Below the pieces are notes generated by a model. It was given only the letters and a program-made list of their open reading frames with translations, made no database searches and was not told the DNA's origin. From assembly GCA_015680685.1 (NCBI GenBank), contig MNCI01030767.1, positions 27,663-91,662 of the forward strand: DNA of 64,000 bases, in the 5' to 3' direction. Positions 24,160 to 36,349 of this stretch are shown piece after piece (position 1 is the stretch's first letter; every line of letters begins with the position of its first letter). This DNA is from Gnetum montanum. Lineage: Eukaryota; Streptophyta; Gnetopsida; Gnetales; Gnetaceae. The position numbers and the translations under genes are program-made.

Positions 24160-26668
24160 GATTTAGAAATATTTTTAAGCTTTTCCAAAAGCCAACCAAC
24201 CTAAAAATACTTGTTTGGGGTGGTTGTTGGTTTCTAGCTCCACATGGGTATAGATACCATTAAATAGATATAGATGCATTTAATAAGTGTATGATTTTTT
24301 GTATGTACTTGTGCTAAATGTGGTTTAGTTACAACACATAAATGAAATAATTGATTTTCTATTTATGAATTTAACTAATAGTAGAAAGACTTTTTCAACT
24401 CCCTTTTGTGAGTGAAATTAAATTTCTAGAAAAGTTACAATTATGGAGTTCTAAAATATTGAGTCAATTCTAATACTAGAATAATGGCTTTTTAGGATGA
24501 GGCTAAAAGGATCTTTAACCATCTATTGGCATACTACCCCAAATGAATTATAAGAAGGATCATAAATAGAGCTGACTTTAAAGAGGCTTTCAATTTATGA
24601 CTATCTTAAGCTAGTAACCTAATAACATTAGTCCTAAGCTAAACTTACTTTTGAATAAACACTTAATCAAGCTATTTAATTCCATAAGGAAAGAAAAACA
24701 AGCTAAAACTATAGAACCTTTTCAAAGAAAATACCTTATTTCAAAGTTATTGAAAACCATCTTTAATGACTAAACATTTAGCTGAATAATTAACTAAGCT
24801 AGAAACATAAACCAAGAATCACTTGCATAAAATAATATTAAAAAAGTTAAAACCTAATTCGAATTCCATTGTTGATCAAATACATTGCACAATCTTTCTT
24901 TTTTAATCCTTTTCTTCTCCTCCTCCCTCAGAAAACCTGTTAAGCTTTTCTTTTTATAATCCATCTTGGACATTTTCAGTGATTACAAAAATTAATACAA
25001 AAATTTATGGCAACTAGATTTTAGTGACAGTTTCTTCATAAAGTTCCAAGCTATTAAATAGTTCCTTGAACAAACTAAAAGCATCTTGCATTCTATGGAT
25101 CAGTTGGCCCTAAAGTGATAGCTATTGTGATATTTTACCAAAAATGTATATCATCTTTCAAGCTTAATTCAATTGTTCTACTTCATTTTAGCCTAAACCT
25201 AATGTGGCTTTTCCTACACTTAAATTCTTTATACCCAACTCAGTTATTCACCTGATTATTTCTTCTAATGTAGTTGCTATAATAGTGTAGTTTTTCTAGT
25301 ATTTCTTCTTCAATCATAATCTTTAATACTCCATCATAGTATTATCAAGAAAGTGTTTTTGTATTAGGGTAGAGCTACTCTAATACCCATAGCTGTTACC
25401 ACCAATTTATGAACTCTTCATCTACTACATCATATGTGGCATTCTATTGTTTTATTTATGTGATTTGAGCATTCACTTTAGTGGTCCATTTCCTTTGGTA
25501 CCAAAGTTTAGTAGTTAGTTCTTAAAAACTAGCCAGTTGTATGTAAGATTAATCTATTATTTTTTTTCTTTTTGGCTTCTTCTAAATCTTGTTATATTAA
25601 TATCATTTAATTCTCTAACTACTTATACTTTTGACTTTTATTCTCCAGTAAGGATTCCTTAATGGGGATCAAAGTTTTTATCTCTTCATTTTAAGCTTTG
25701 GAATGTACAAGTTCCACCTTTAACAACACAAGATAAACAAAATTAATCAAAAATTATCAAACTTGAGGATCTAAAAAACTTTTTTGCTAAATAATGGGAA
25801 AAAATCATAACAGGGATCTTCAAGATAGGCCCAATTGAGATGAATAGCTTAATAATATAAGGCTTTTTCTCTCTACCTTAGGAATCTCACTCAAAACACA
25901 ATTTAATAAGAATGAACTTAAATTCAACTATGAACTTTCCTCATTAATTTTGGACAAGCTAGGTTGCAAAACATCATTTATGAGCTACACTAGAAAGAGA
26001 ATCCTATCATTTTTTACTATAACTATCATCCACATGCATCACATTGATTGTATTAACCTCTCTACTAGAACAAAAATTCAAAATAGAAATAAAAATATGT
26101 TGAAAAAATGAAATCTCATTAACCTTTGGGATCATGCATTTGTATCCCCAAGCTTTAGCAAGCTATTATGCAAAGAGATTGATCATATTTCTAGTCTTCT
26201 AATGCAAAAAAATAAAAAATCTTCTAGATGGTATCTCTTCATTAAGTTACTTTACATCTTCTTGTGTGATGTTTGGCTCTAGAATTCTATATAATTTATA
26301 GCTTTTTCAACACTTATATCAATAAAGCGCTGTAGGTTCCTTTTGAACTATAAATGGTTTCAATTACTACTTTGTTTATGACATCCCTTATCATATTAGC
26401 TCTCAGCCAAAATCCAAGTTTATGAAGCTTTAATTTTTCATAAAAAATGATCATTCTTCCATAGATTCAAGATCTTTTAACTAAAGCTTCTAGGTGTATT
26501 CATGGTCTTCATTGAACTAGAAAAAGTCAACCTTATCTTCTTTAGTTTTGTGATCCCTGATGTTGACCCATTATCACAACTAGTAAATATTTAGTTTGGA
26601 GAATTGAACATTTTCTAATAAGTTAAAAGTATCCACATTCTTAAATATTTGCAAAGCTTCATCTCTTT
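24160..26668 (-). pseudogene. Unrecognised degenerate ORF before gag in element X
   Basis: Broken minus-strand coding with protein-like runs: ERDEALQIFKNVDTFNL near 26660, EPNITQEDVK and NEEIPSRRFF near 26250, LAKAWGYKCMIPKVNE near 26150, EEEILEKLHYYSNYIRRNN near 25300. The reading can be continued across the A3 insertion into 60898-61000. Its place between the leader and gag resembles the ORF1 of Ogre-type elements, but I cannot name the family. The stretch 24160-25000 shows little coding signal. Confidence 0.4.
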
Positions 26669-26673
26669 CCTTA
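26669..26673. repeat. Target site duplication of A3, left copy
   Basis: CCTTA directly before the left LTR of A3. The same five bases follow the right LTR end at 60893-60897, a match across 34 kb that confirms both the borders and the later insertion of T. Confidence 0.85.
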
Positions 26674-27530
26674 TGATGACTAGTGAGCTATCCATACATC
26701 CAATCATACAAATCACTAGCATTCACCAAGAGATTTAGTCAAATTTTGAAGACTTTAGCTCTCTAAGTACATATTAACTAGGTAGTGAACTTCAAGGATG
26801 CAATCATTGTCTTTCAAGTTCTACTTGTGAGGTTCAAGGATATGGTTAAGTATAACTAAGGCATATGATTTGTATCATTTTTATGTTTTTCATTAAATTT
26901 TCCTGAGTGTAGAAAATATGGTAACTAAATGCTAATTAATCTAGTAACTAATTAATGCCTAACTAATCCTAATATAATTATTTGTTCCCATCCATCGTAC
27001 ACATCCTGAACAAGTTGCAACGCTACTGGGTTACCAAGCATAAGTGCAATTGGGATTACCAAGTGTCAACATATGCTCAAGATGGTGATACATATGCACA
27101 TTCTTAGTTGCTATTAAATAATTAATTAAGTGCATAAACATAAATTTCATGAATAATAAATACATTAAGGAAATATTAAGCTAAGTCCCAATGTTGCAAG
27201 GTTTATGAAGAAAGCTGGTCTTTATTGTCATTCACATCAAAGTGTCTAGGTACATTAATGCTTTAATAAAGATCCATACACTTCTCAACTCCTACTTCAG
27301 GCACTTAGAAAACATTCTAACCCTCAAATAAACAAACTACAAGAGCTCAACTAGGCTATGAATGAACACATGTCAGGAATGCAGTAGGCGCATGCATTTA
27401 TATAGGCAAGACTAGACACTGTGTCAACACATATATGTCGACGCATCAAACCATGCATCAATGGATACACATCAATGGGATCACATTGACACATTTGTGT
27501 CCATGAAATCCAATCAACCACAACTCATCA
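26674..27530 (-). repeat. 3' LTR of A3 (857 bp)
   Basis: Starts TGATGAC and ends CTCATCA. It aligns throughout with the split 5' LTR (38918-39636 and 60770-60892). The TATA box TATATAAA (minus) is at 27404-27397. Visible differences between the two A3 LTRs are many, so the insertion is old. Confidence 0.85.
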
Positions 27531-27539
27531 TACCCCCAC
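27531..27539 (-). other. Polypurine tract of A3
   Basis: GTGGGGGTA on the minus strand, directly before the 3' LTR, matching the tract in A2. Confidence 0.6.
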
Positions 27540-27799
27540 AACTAAATGAAAACTTGTGCTTGAGTGAACAAAATAAGGAACAAGTTCTTTACAAAATTTT
27601 GAAAAGGTATGGGATTACTGACTAACTGACTAACACACATAATAACTCAAACTAATACTAAGTGCCGAAGTGTATGAATTTACAACTTCTACCAAAATTT
27701 GTATTTATGAAAACAAAATTAAATCCCATTACAAAAAATTAATAGTAAAACCCCTCTGTCAACTTTGAAGATGAGAACAAAACTAAATGGTCCCAGGTA

Positions 27800-30640
27800 G
27801 TGAAAGTTCTTAACATGCCAAAAGATATTATCCTATCTTTGGTGCATGCAGCTATTGTGCTTAAGGCTATCTAGCTATAGCTATGATTGCTAGTGGAAGA
27901 TAGAAAGCATTCAACAATGCTTTTATCTTCTCCTTCTTACTCTGAGGATCATACACAATTCACATAGCATCATCAATGTGGGCTGGTATGGGAACATCCC
28001 ACAGATAGGGCATTGCAAGAAACAACTCCTTCACATTAATGAACCAAGCTGTGAATTGTTTATGTTCAACATTGAATGCCTTGATAGTGTTTTCTTGGTC
28101 ATCACTCATTATGCGGGCCAATTTCTCAGATATTGACCATTGATTGATGAAGCACTCTATGAGAACATCAAGTTCAGCATTGGTAGTTTCTAACTTTTGC
28201 TTTTTCTTCTTATGATGCTTGAACTTGGCCTTGTACAATAGGTATGAGTTGGCCACTTACTTCTCTAGCTCTAACATTTGCCTCCCAATAATCAGCATTG
28301 CTAAATTTTCATAATAGAGGATAGCAAGCTCCATGTACTCCATCATCTCTTTGATTTGTAGCTCCTTAAGGTATATTTCTACCTTCTTGTATACATTTAG
28401 TCCATCAAAGATGGACTATCACATGTCACCTCCTTGTTGGAGCTGATGGAGGGCCTTCTTCACTTTTGCTTTTGTAAGTTGAATATCGTTTTCATTAATC
28501 TCCTTTTGAAGGTCAACCTAATCCTTGTAATGGTTCTTGATCCTTTCAAATTTGAGGGCATCATTCTTCTAGGTAGTGATCTCAATTGCTAATTTTTGAC
28601 GAAGAGCATGGACCTCCTCCATTAAGAGATTACACTTTTCTACTATCAATCTCCTTAAGTCCATGGTTACCTTGGAAATATGATCCTGCTATTGTCTCTT
28701 ATATTCAACCATCTATTCTTTTTAGAGCTCAATACTATGCAAGTGATAGTTATCCTTGGTCATAACTACATTCTCCTTCTAGAACTCTAATAAGTCCTTC
28801 TCAATGTTGTAAGTCATTATTACTACTATGGACTCATCAAAGACCACTATCTCCTCGTCATTCTCATCTACTTGAAGTTTTTCTTAAAGTTACAGAAAAG
28901 CTTCATCTCTATTATAGCCTGGCCGAGAACTATGGGATTAGAAAGGTGGGCTCTTAATTCTACAACTTCAGTAACCAAGCACTAATTTTTAGCTATGGCT
29001 ACCTCCAATTAAGCATTGACAAAGAGATACTTGCCCCTAGGTTCCAAAAGCATCGACTCAATTGCAATGATGTCACCTGAAAAGTAAAAGACCTATGAAA
29101 TTGGTTGCCTAGTCTCCACTAGTTGTTCTAATAATTCCTCATGCTAGGCTATGCTGAATCTCCCACTTGCTGCTCCTACAGATGTCTGCACATCGTTGAG
29201 TGAAGTAATATTTGGCACAGATGTCATAGGAACATTAAGTGCTTCGCCTACTTAGTTAGCTACCACCTCAGTTGTTGTTTCCTACTATTGGTGCTACATC
29301 ACCAAGATAGTTGTTCCATCACCTTCCTCTATGCATATTGAGAAGGTAGTGGAGTTTCCAAAGATCTCTAGAAATTGCTATTATTTTGAAATGGACACTG
29401 CTACCTCCAAGGAACTAGGATTCAAAAGCACAAGTGCTTACATTCATTAGGTAGAAAATGTTGGAGGCATGTCCTCCAACTAACTAATGGTACAAGTGAA
29501 TCAATTAGATGACTTAGAGATGGTCAGTAGATGGATGAATCCTCACTCGGTCTTGCCTACTACTACTGTAGGAGTTGCTCATAGAGTTTCTACATGCACT
29601 CCATAGCAACATGAGCCTTTGGCATTGTTTCATGGGTGGTGGTGGTGGAGACTTCTCTTCTTGCATCTTTGTAGGAACTTTATCTTTCATCATTTCTACC
29701 TAAGAGGTAGCAGGAGCATGTCAAATGGTGTCATTTATGTAGTGGTTTTTCCTCCCCTTTTGCATAATTTTTGGATCAAGCACAAGAATGGGAATGTATT
29801 TCTCCCATGCTTATTTTCCTTAAAACACTTTTCTATCTCAAGATAGATTAACTGTGGAAGATTGACAAGAAATTTTCTACTTAGAGCACAGCATGCATAG
29901 GTAGAGAAGGCTATCACCTTACTTGGCCTCATCATTGAATTGAGATGGTAGGTTGTGATCTTAAAGTGTGTCTGCTCTATCATTGTGAATGCACTATATT
30001 CCTTACAGTTAACTCCTTAGCATTGCTACATCCACTCCTTCTTTACCTCTAGGTCTACTTGTGTTGAGATTTCTACCAATGTTGCTCTAGTTTCTAGTAG
30101 ACCAAAGACCTGAGAGATGGCCTCCACTAAGTAGGACACACTAATATCCTTTATTTTCATAGTGGCATCGACATGCTTGTTATTCCAAAAGAGATAGGTT
30201 TTTCCCATGTACCATTCTCCATTAAAGGTAAGATTAGGCCACATGAAAGAAGTTTGCAACTGATTTTTAACTTCTTCTAGAGTGAAATCAAAGAAGGTAC
30301 CAAAGTTTAGCTCTTGGAGAATCGAACGTTGAATCTTCTTAGCCTTAATTTTCTTAGGGTAGGCATCCATCAAGATGACCTCAAGGTTTGACCTTGGTCT
30401 TAGTGCCTCATCCTAGTGGAATTTCTCTATTTTAGCTTTGAGAATTTGTCAAATGGATTCCACTTTGAGTTTCTCCCAAAAAGCTCCCATTACATGCATT
30501 TCGACTCCTTATTCTTGGGGCTATTCCGGCTATTGGCCCCATCCAATTTTAGGCCATGTTTCCCTCAGTTGGGACAATCTTACTTCCTATCCACAATTTT
30601 CCATGTTTTTCCCTTAGTCTAGGTGCCATCTATAATCACA
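27800..30640 (-). pseudogene. Extra 3' ORF of A3, unknown function
   Basis: The N-terminal part is open at 30373-30026 (115 codons) and carries SILQELNFGTFFDF, EWYMGKTYLFWNN, MKIKDISV and LVEISTQVDLE. The C-terminal part is open at 28256-27960 and is Lys/Glu-rich, ending with ELFLAMPYLWD. Between them the frame is broken but still coding-like, with many Leu/Glu/Lys, suggesting a coiled coil. About 900 codons in all. The same ORF is present in A2. It takes the place of the envelope-like ORF of Athila elements. No function is claimed. Confidence 0.6.
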
Positions 30641-32640
30641 ACGTGACCAAAGATTAGCATTTGGTGTGTAACTTAAACATTTTTGATATGTTGCCTCTTT
30701 GGATTAATTGTAATTGGCTAAGTTGTGACCATGGTAGATTTGATTATTTTATGATTATTTCACTTAAGTGGCTACCAAAGTTCATTGGAAAGGTTTAACT
30801 TTCATGAATTAGTGATTTTAACATTATTTTATTAGTTAAACCTTGTGGAAGTTAGAAAAAATTAAAAAAAAATTTTGTCAAAAACCTAAGGTTTATGGTC
30901 CCCATGACATAGAGCTCACCTCTGGTAGCTATAGGACTAAAGAAAGAGGTTAATCGGACAAGCATTTTATGAGATATGGGCTCTAAAAGATTCTAGGCTC
31001 TAAAAATAACAAAAACTCCTCTCTCATTTTGAAAAAAAAAATGGTAAAAAATTCACTACATGTTGTGCCTATACATAGATTTTTTACACTGTGTTGATGC
31101 AATCGCTTCAGCAAGGTCACATCGATGTAGCTAATAGATGAAAATTTTTCACCATTTAAAATGAAGGAAACACAAAGAGTTTCTGCATTAAATTAAAGTC
31201 CATAGGAAGCCAAAAAAGGGGCCAACATCATGATGAAATGCTGGAAGAGGATGAGAATGTTCATAAAATAGAGTTTTTCCTAGAGAATTTTAACAAAAGA
31301 GTGCACAAGTGGAAGTAATCGACGTGGAGCAAAAAATATTTGAATGCAAAAATGCCTAAGGAATGAAACACTTAACCAATCCAACCAAGGAGTATGCAAG
31401 TGGATCCTCCCCATAACAAGCTTATGCCCCTAATGTCCTTGCATGCCCTCAAAATAAGGATTCCATGGTTTCCATGGATGATTAATTATTGTGGTTAGTT
31501 AAGGACCAAATCACCAAAGAAACTATCAAACAATTTTGATCGTATCCAACCAAGACATTGAATGAACATAAGAAAAGATAGTGAGGTGAGTTCTAGAAAG
31601 CATAGGCAAATGAAGGAAAGTATGTAATGAAGTCTCATATCATGGTCACATGAAGTCCCTTGTGGATTTTGTGGTTAATATGACTTGATAATGTCCAACC
31701 TTAGTCCAAATTAAAACCAATCACTTTTAGTGACTTTACATTAACATGCTTAGACTTGTTCATCCCCCTAAGGCACACAAATTTTCCCACAAATTAATCA
31801 CCATTCCAAAAAAAGAAGAAAAGAGAAGTAGAAGTAAGATGAGCCTTAGTTAGAGGGGACCTTCAAGCATGGGTAACATGTCTTTCTAATCCCATAATAA
31901 TTCTTGTAGCCTGTTATTTTGTCTAAGAGGTGTGCTTTGAATTCCCATTATTATTATTTTCCTTTTTTTTTATTTTTTTGGATGGAAACCACACCATGCA
32001 AAGACATAGCTTCCTATTTATTGGTCAATGGAGGAATGGTAAGAAATGCATGAAAAAACTCATGCACCCAAGAGGATAGGCAAGTAAAAAGAGTGACAAA
32101 TCCTCTTAAAGTCACACCCTTGTCTATCCATTTAATCCTTTCCAAGTTTGGAAACTCCCAAGGTCACAAGTTCATTAAAAGTTTCATTTTAAGAAGGGAC
32201 TTCATACTTTCGAAACAAGGGAACACCATAGAGTTACGTGGATCGGTGAATGACATGGACTCACTTCTTATTATCATGAAAAGAAACCATGTCTTAGTTA
32301 TCAACATTAAAATTCAAATATTGAATCTAGACATTAGTAATCAAATAACATTATAGTACAAACCACCATTAATTGATAGCTACAGTTGCACAAAGTCCTG
32401 GAAATAATAAAGGAAAACATCAGAAAAATTCCAAACCAAATAAAGTAAAATATAGAAGAAATTGTAAAATATTTAAGAAAGAGAAAATATAAAAAAAAAT
32501 AGTATAAAAAATTGTGAAAAATTAAAAAAAACTAAGGATTCACTTTGATTAATCAGCATGGATGGCCATCTCTCCCACAACTAAGTTGGAAGGAAAAGAT
32601 CCAATTATTGGCTCATTTGTGTTCTTGGAAAGGTTTTACT
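30640..32640 (-). other. Spacer of A3 between 3' ORF and integrase; no gene
   Basis: Non-coding, AT-rich, aligned with A2 15290-17440. Short frames here (32093-32356) are not conserved in the other copy. Confidence 0.6.
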
Positions 32641-33750
32641 TATTGCATGTTGACTAGTAGCGTCTTGTTTGAGCTTTTAGGTTTGTATATTAACATGGCC
32701 CTAGAAGGAAAGGTTTCATAGACAATGTAAGGCCCCTCCCAAAGTTTGGAAGTTCATTCTTTATGACATGTGTGTGGGATTTCAGTATAGGACCTTATCT
32801 CCTAGTCAAAATTTTACCTTGCTAATTCTAAGATCATGTCATTGTTTATTAAATGACTTGTGCACTTCATTAGATGATAGGGCCACTAATCAATTTTCAT
32901 CAAGCACATTGAGATTCATTAAAATTTCCTTTTGTGCTAGGCTTAGGTCAAGGAAAAGGTCACAAGCAGTTGATAGTGTATAGAGCTTTACTTAAATGGA
33001 AAGTGTTGGTAGTTTGTCATACATAAGCTCATAAGGAGATTAGCCAATAGGAAGTTTCCAAGTGGAGGGGTAGGCCCAAATGGCATCATTAAGTTTTGTG
33101 CTCCAATCCCTCCTATATTTACTAACAGTTCTTGTTAGTATTTTTGTGATCTCCCTATTTGTAACCTTTGCTTGACCATTAGCTTGGGAGTGGTAGGGTG
33201 TTGCTAGTTTATGCTCAACCCCCAAGCATTGCATAAGCTTTTGAAAGGTAGTGCCTATAAAGTGAGTTCCATTATTAGAAATAAGTGTACATGGTATCCC
33301 AAACCTATTTACAACATGGTTTTGTACAAAACAAGAAACTATATAAGATGTGCAATTGATGACAGTCGTTGCTTCGATCCACTTTGTGTAGTAGTCAACA
33401 ACTACTATGATGTATACCTTTCTATTAGATGTGGCAGTGATGGGATCCATGAAGTTGATGCTTCAAATATCAAAGGGCTCTAGTGGTTGGATCCATTTTT
33501 GAGGCCCCTCCATACAAGTAATTATCCCACCATCACATTGGCAATGTTCACAGGAGTGGAAAAAGTGGTGAGCATCCCTAAAATATGTTGGCCAGTAATA
33601 CCTTGCCATAAGGATCTTAATGGTCATGCATCTCCTAGCATAGTGGCCCCTACAAGGGCCCTCATGAGCATCTTAGAGAACATGCAATTGATCATTAGGT
33701 ATGCACCATCGAACTAGGCCATCTTCCCATACCTTGTAAAGGTGTCTATT
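32640..33750 (-). pseudogene. Integrase of A3
   Basis: The zinc-binding part (about 33700-33540) shows HEGPCRGHYA, YYWPTYF and a SCEHCQ pair of Cys. The core is in the 136-codon frame at 33450-33040: VVVDYYTKW keeps the first Asp, LISNNGTHF has Asn for the second Asp, and NGQAKVTNREI has Lys for the catalytic Glu. A C-terminal part with a GDKVLY motif follows to 32640. The enzyme is dead by two active-site changes as well as stops. Confidence 0.85.
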
Positions 33751-33989
33751 GATTTCCATAAATTATTTTGCTTGGCTAAGAAACTATTATTTCTTCTTGC
33801 TTTCCCATTTCTATGGCATCTCCTAAGTGAAGGTAGGTGAGAATGTCATCATACTAGTTGGTTCCAATGGGCACTTGAATAATTATAACCCTTACAAAGA
33901 GGATTTCATCAAGAAAATGATCTGAAAGTGGGCTCTCCTCTTTGTTCTCCCATCTCAACTAAGACAAGTGGTTAGAAACCATGTTCTTA

Positions 33990-35310
33990 GTCCCCATTAG
34001 ATCTACCATTATTAGATCAAATTTCTATAAGATCATCAGCCACCGTATGACATAGGGGCTCACCTTTGGCTTATTCATTAAGAACCAAACTACACTATGA
34101 TCCATGTGCACAAACACCTTGTACCCAAGCACATAGTGCCTGAATTTTTCCAACGCATACACTATTGCCATCGATTCTTTCTTCGTGGTGATGTAATTTA
34201 GATGTGCATCCACAATGCTTTTTCTTGCACAATGGATGTCTTAAGGATGTTTCTAATCATCCAACTATGTGATCACAACTCCTAAGGCATAATTAGATGC
34301 ATACATCATGATTTAGAAGGGTTTGGACTAGTCAGGTGCTTTTAGAATTAGATTTTCTATGAACTTTTTCTTGAGTTGCTAGAATGCATGCTCGCATTCC
34401 TTACTTCAAAAAAATGGAGCATCCTTCTTTGTCAGCTCCACAAACAATTTAATGATCTTAGAGAAATTTTTGATGAAGCATTAGTAGTAGCCAATGTGGC
34501 TAAAGAATGACCTCACATCTTTGACTATTTTTTGTTGTCAAGTAATTCCTTGGATGATACTTATTTTTTTAGGTTCCACATCAATCCCTTTCTGAAAAAT
34601 TTTGTACCCCAAAATAATGTCATCAAGTGGATTTTCTACTAGTTGAGCCTAAGGTTTGACTTCATTTACCTTTTTAACACTTGCTCAAGATAGTCTAGGG
34701 CTTGCTCAAACATAGCCCCATAGGTGGAGAAGTCATCCATGAAGACTTCCACCCTGCTACCAATCTGCTATTGGAAAATTCTCAAGGTCAGGCATTGGAA
34801 TGTGGTAGGGGCATTACATAGGATGAACAACATCTTTCTGCATGTGAAATTTCTCCAAGAACTCATGAAGTGTTGGCTTGGTCCTCTAATGCTATTTGGA
34901 TTTGGTTATAGCCACTATAACCATCTAGAAAGCTATAGTAGCAATTCCTAGAAATGGTTTCCAACACTTGGTCCATGAATGGACAAGGAAAATGATCCTT
35001 GAATGTTTCCATTGAAATTGATGTAGACCCTCCATTTTCCACCTTTCTTTGGCACTATGATGAATGGGCTAATCCACTCACTATCTGCAATGGGGTAGAT
35101 GAACCTCACCTTGAGGAGTTGTTTAATCTCCTCTTTGATGATCTGCTTCAGTTTGGGGATCAATTGCCATTGCAGCTACCTCTTTGGTTTCATGGAGAAA
35201 TCTATGTAAATTCGATGCTAGCACATCCTTGGATCAATTTCAGTCAGCTCATAATATGACCAAGCAAAGATTGTTGTTCATTTATTGACCACCTCTAATA
35301 GCTTCTTGTT
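33990..35310 (-). pseudogene. Reverse transcriptase and RNase H of A3
   Basis: RT: EEIKQLLKVRFIYPIADSEW at about 35130-35070, GGKWRVYI, then a frame shift; the catalytic box FMDD (34743-34732) is intact. RNase H: LNYITTKKESMAIVYALEKF and a VHMDHSVVWFL block in the open frame at 34213-34025. These act together to copy element RNA into DNA in related elements. The frame is broken between the parts. Confidence 0.8.
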
Positions 35311-35699
35311 CTACATCGGAGCAAGGTTGACATTGATGATGACCAACTTGCCATTTTTTAGAAAAGCATATTCTTTTCTAACTGATAGATTTTTTAACTC
35401 AAGGGGTTCCTATTTAAAGCTCTTAAGGATTTCCAACTCTCCCCAATTGGTGTCATCAGGTTCATCAGAGAGTTGACAATGGATTTGCTCCATTTTATCC
35501 ATGCCTTCAATGTAGGCACTTGTCAAGATCTTAGTTTGTTCCATGCATAGTATTGAACTTCTTTTAAATTCAACTATCAGTCACTATGTATCCTTCTATT
35601 TTGTGACTACTTCATGTAGGTACCTTTGCACTTCTGTGACATCTGCACACTGCTTGCATGATGTGATTGTTACACTTTTTAACTATCCATAATTTCTGC

Positions 35700-36200
35700 A
35701 TGCAATGGCATACTATGTCACTATAAGCAATGCATGGAATGTGCTTCTGCTCTTTTTTTTTTTCAAATTTATTTTTCTTGGAAATCTCCAAGGAGAGGTC
35801 TCTAATTGTTAGTCATGCATCAATTATACTCAACCAAGCCCTTACCATGATGATTAAGAAGTCCCCCTTGTAGTCATCTACTCTAATCACCAAAAAGTTA
35901 GTAGGATATGACTACCCACATATGGTGGTCATAATATCCTCCACCAATCCCAAAGAAAAAGTGATGGATTGATCTGCTAACTCAAGAAGATTGTTGCTCT
36001 TCTTGAGAGGAGCTAGGTTCTAGACTTTGTACATTTCATGAAAGATCAAACTAACAAAAGAGGCTAAGCCCAAAAGAGCCTTGCAAGGCTCATTCCTAGT
36101 GATTTGTAAGTAAATTAGGGGACTCCCAGGATCAAATCTCTTTTTGGAAAGGTGGCCAACCTTTATCTAATCTATGACCACATGGTTCAACATTACAATG
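35700..36200 (-). pseudogene. Protease of A3
   Basis: Colinear with the A1 protease. The active-site region reads ALLGLASFVSL, so the catalytic Asp is replaced by Gly. The C-terminal signature reads IIMVRAWLS. Frame breaks occur in the linker that follows (35700-35310). Confidence 0.65.
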
Positions 36201-36349
36201 TGTACTTTGGGAAGCATTTGGTTTAAAAAGATCTCAAAGGATATTGCGGAGGAGGAAGAAGAAGTAGGGTCAGTAGCTACAGGTATCTGTCAGGACTTGG
36301 TAAGACTATTAGTGTGAAAGAAGGATCTTTTTTGAGGCTTAGTACCTAA

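Noticed and set aside
24140-24165. TGTTGGGGACCAAG looked like an LTR border
   Set aside because: No second copy, no paired end and no target duplication were found. It lies within coding-like sequence of element X.
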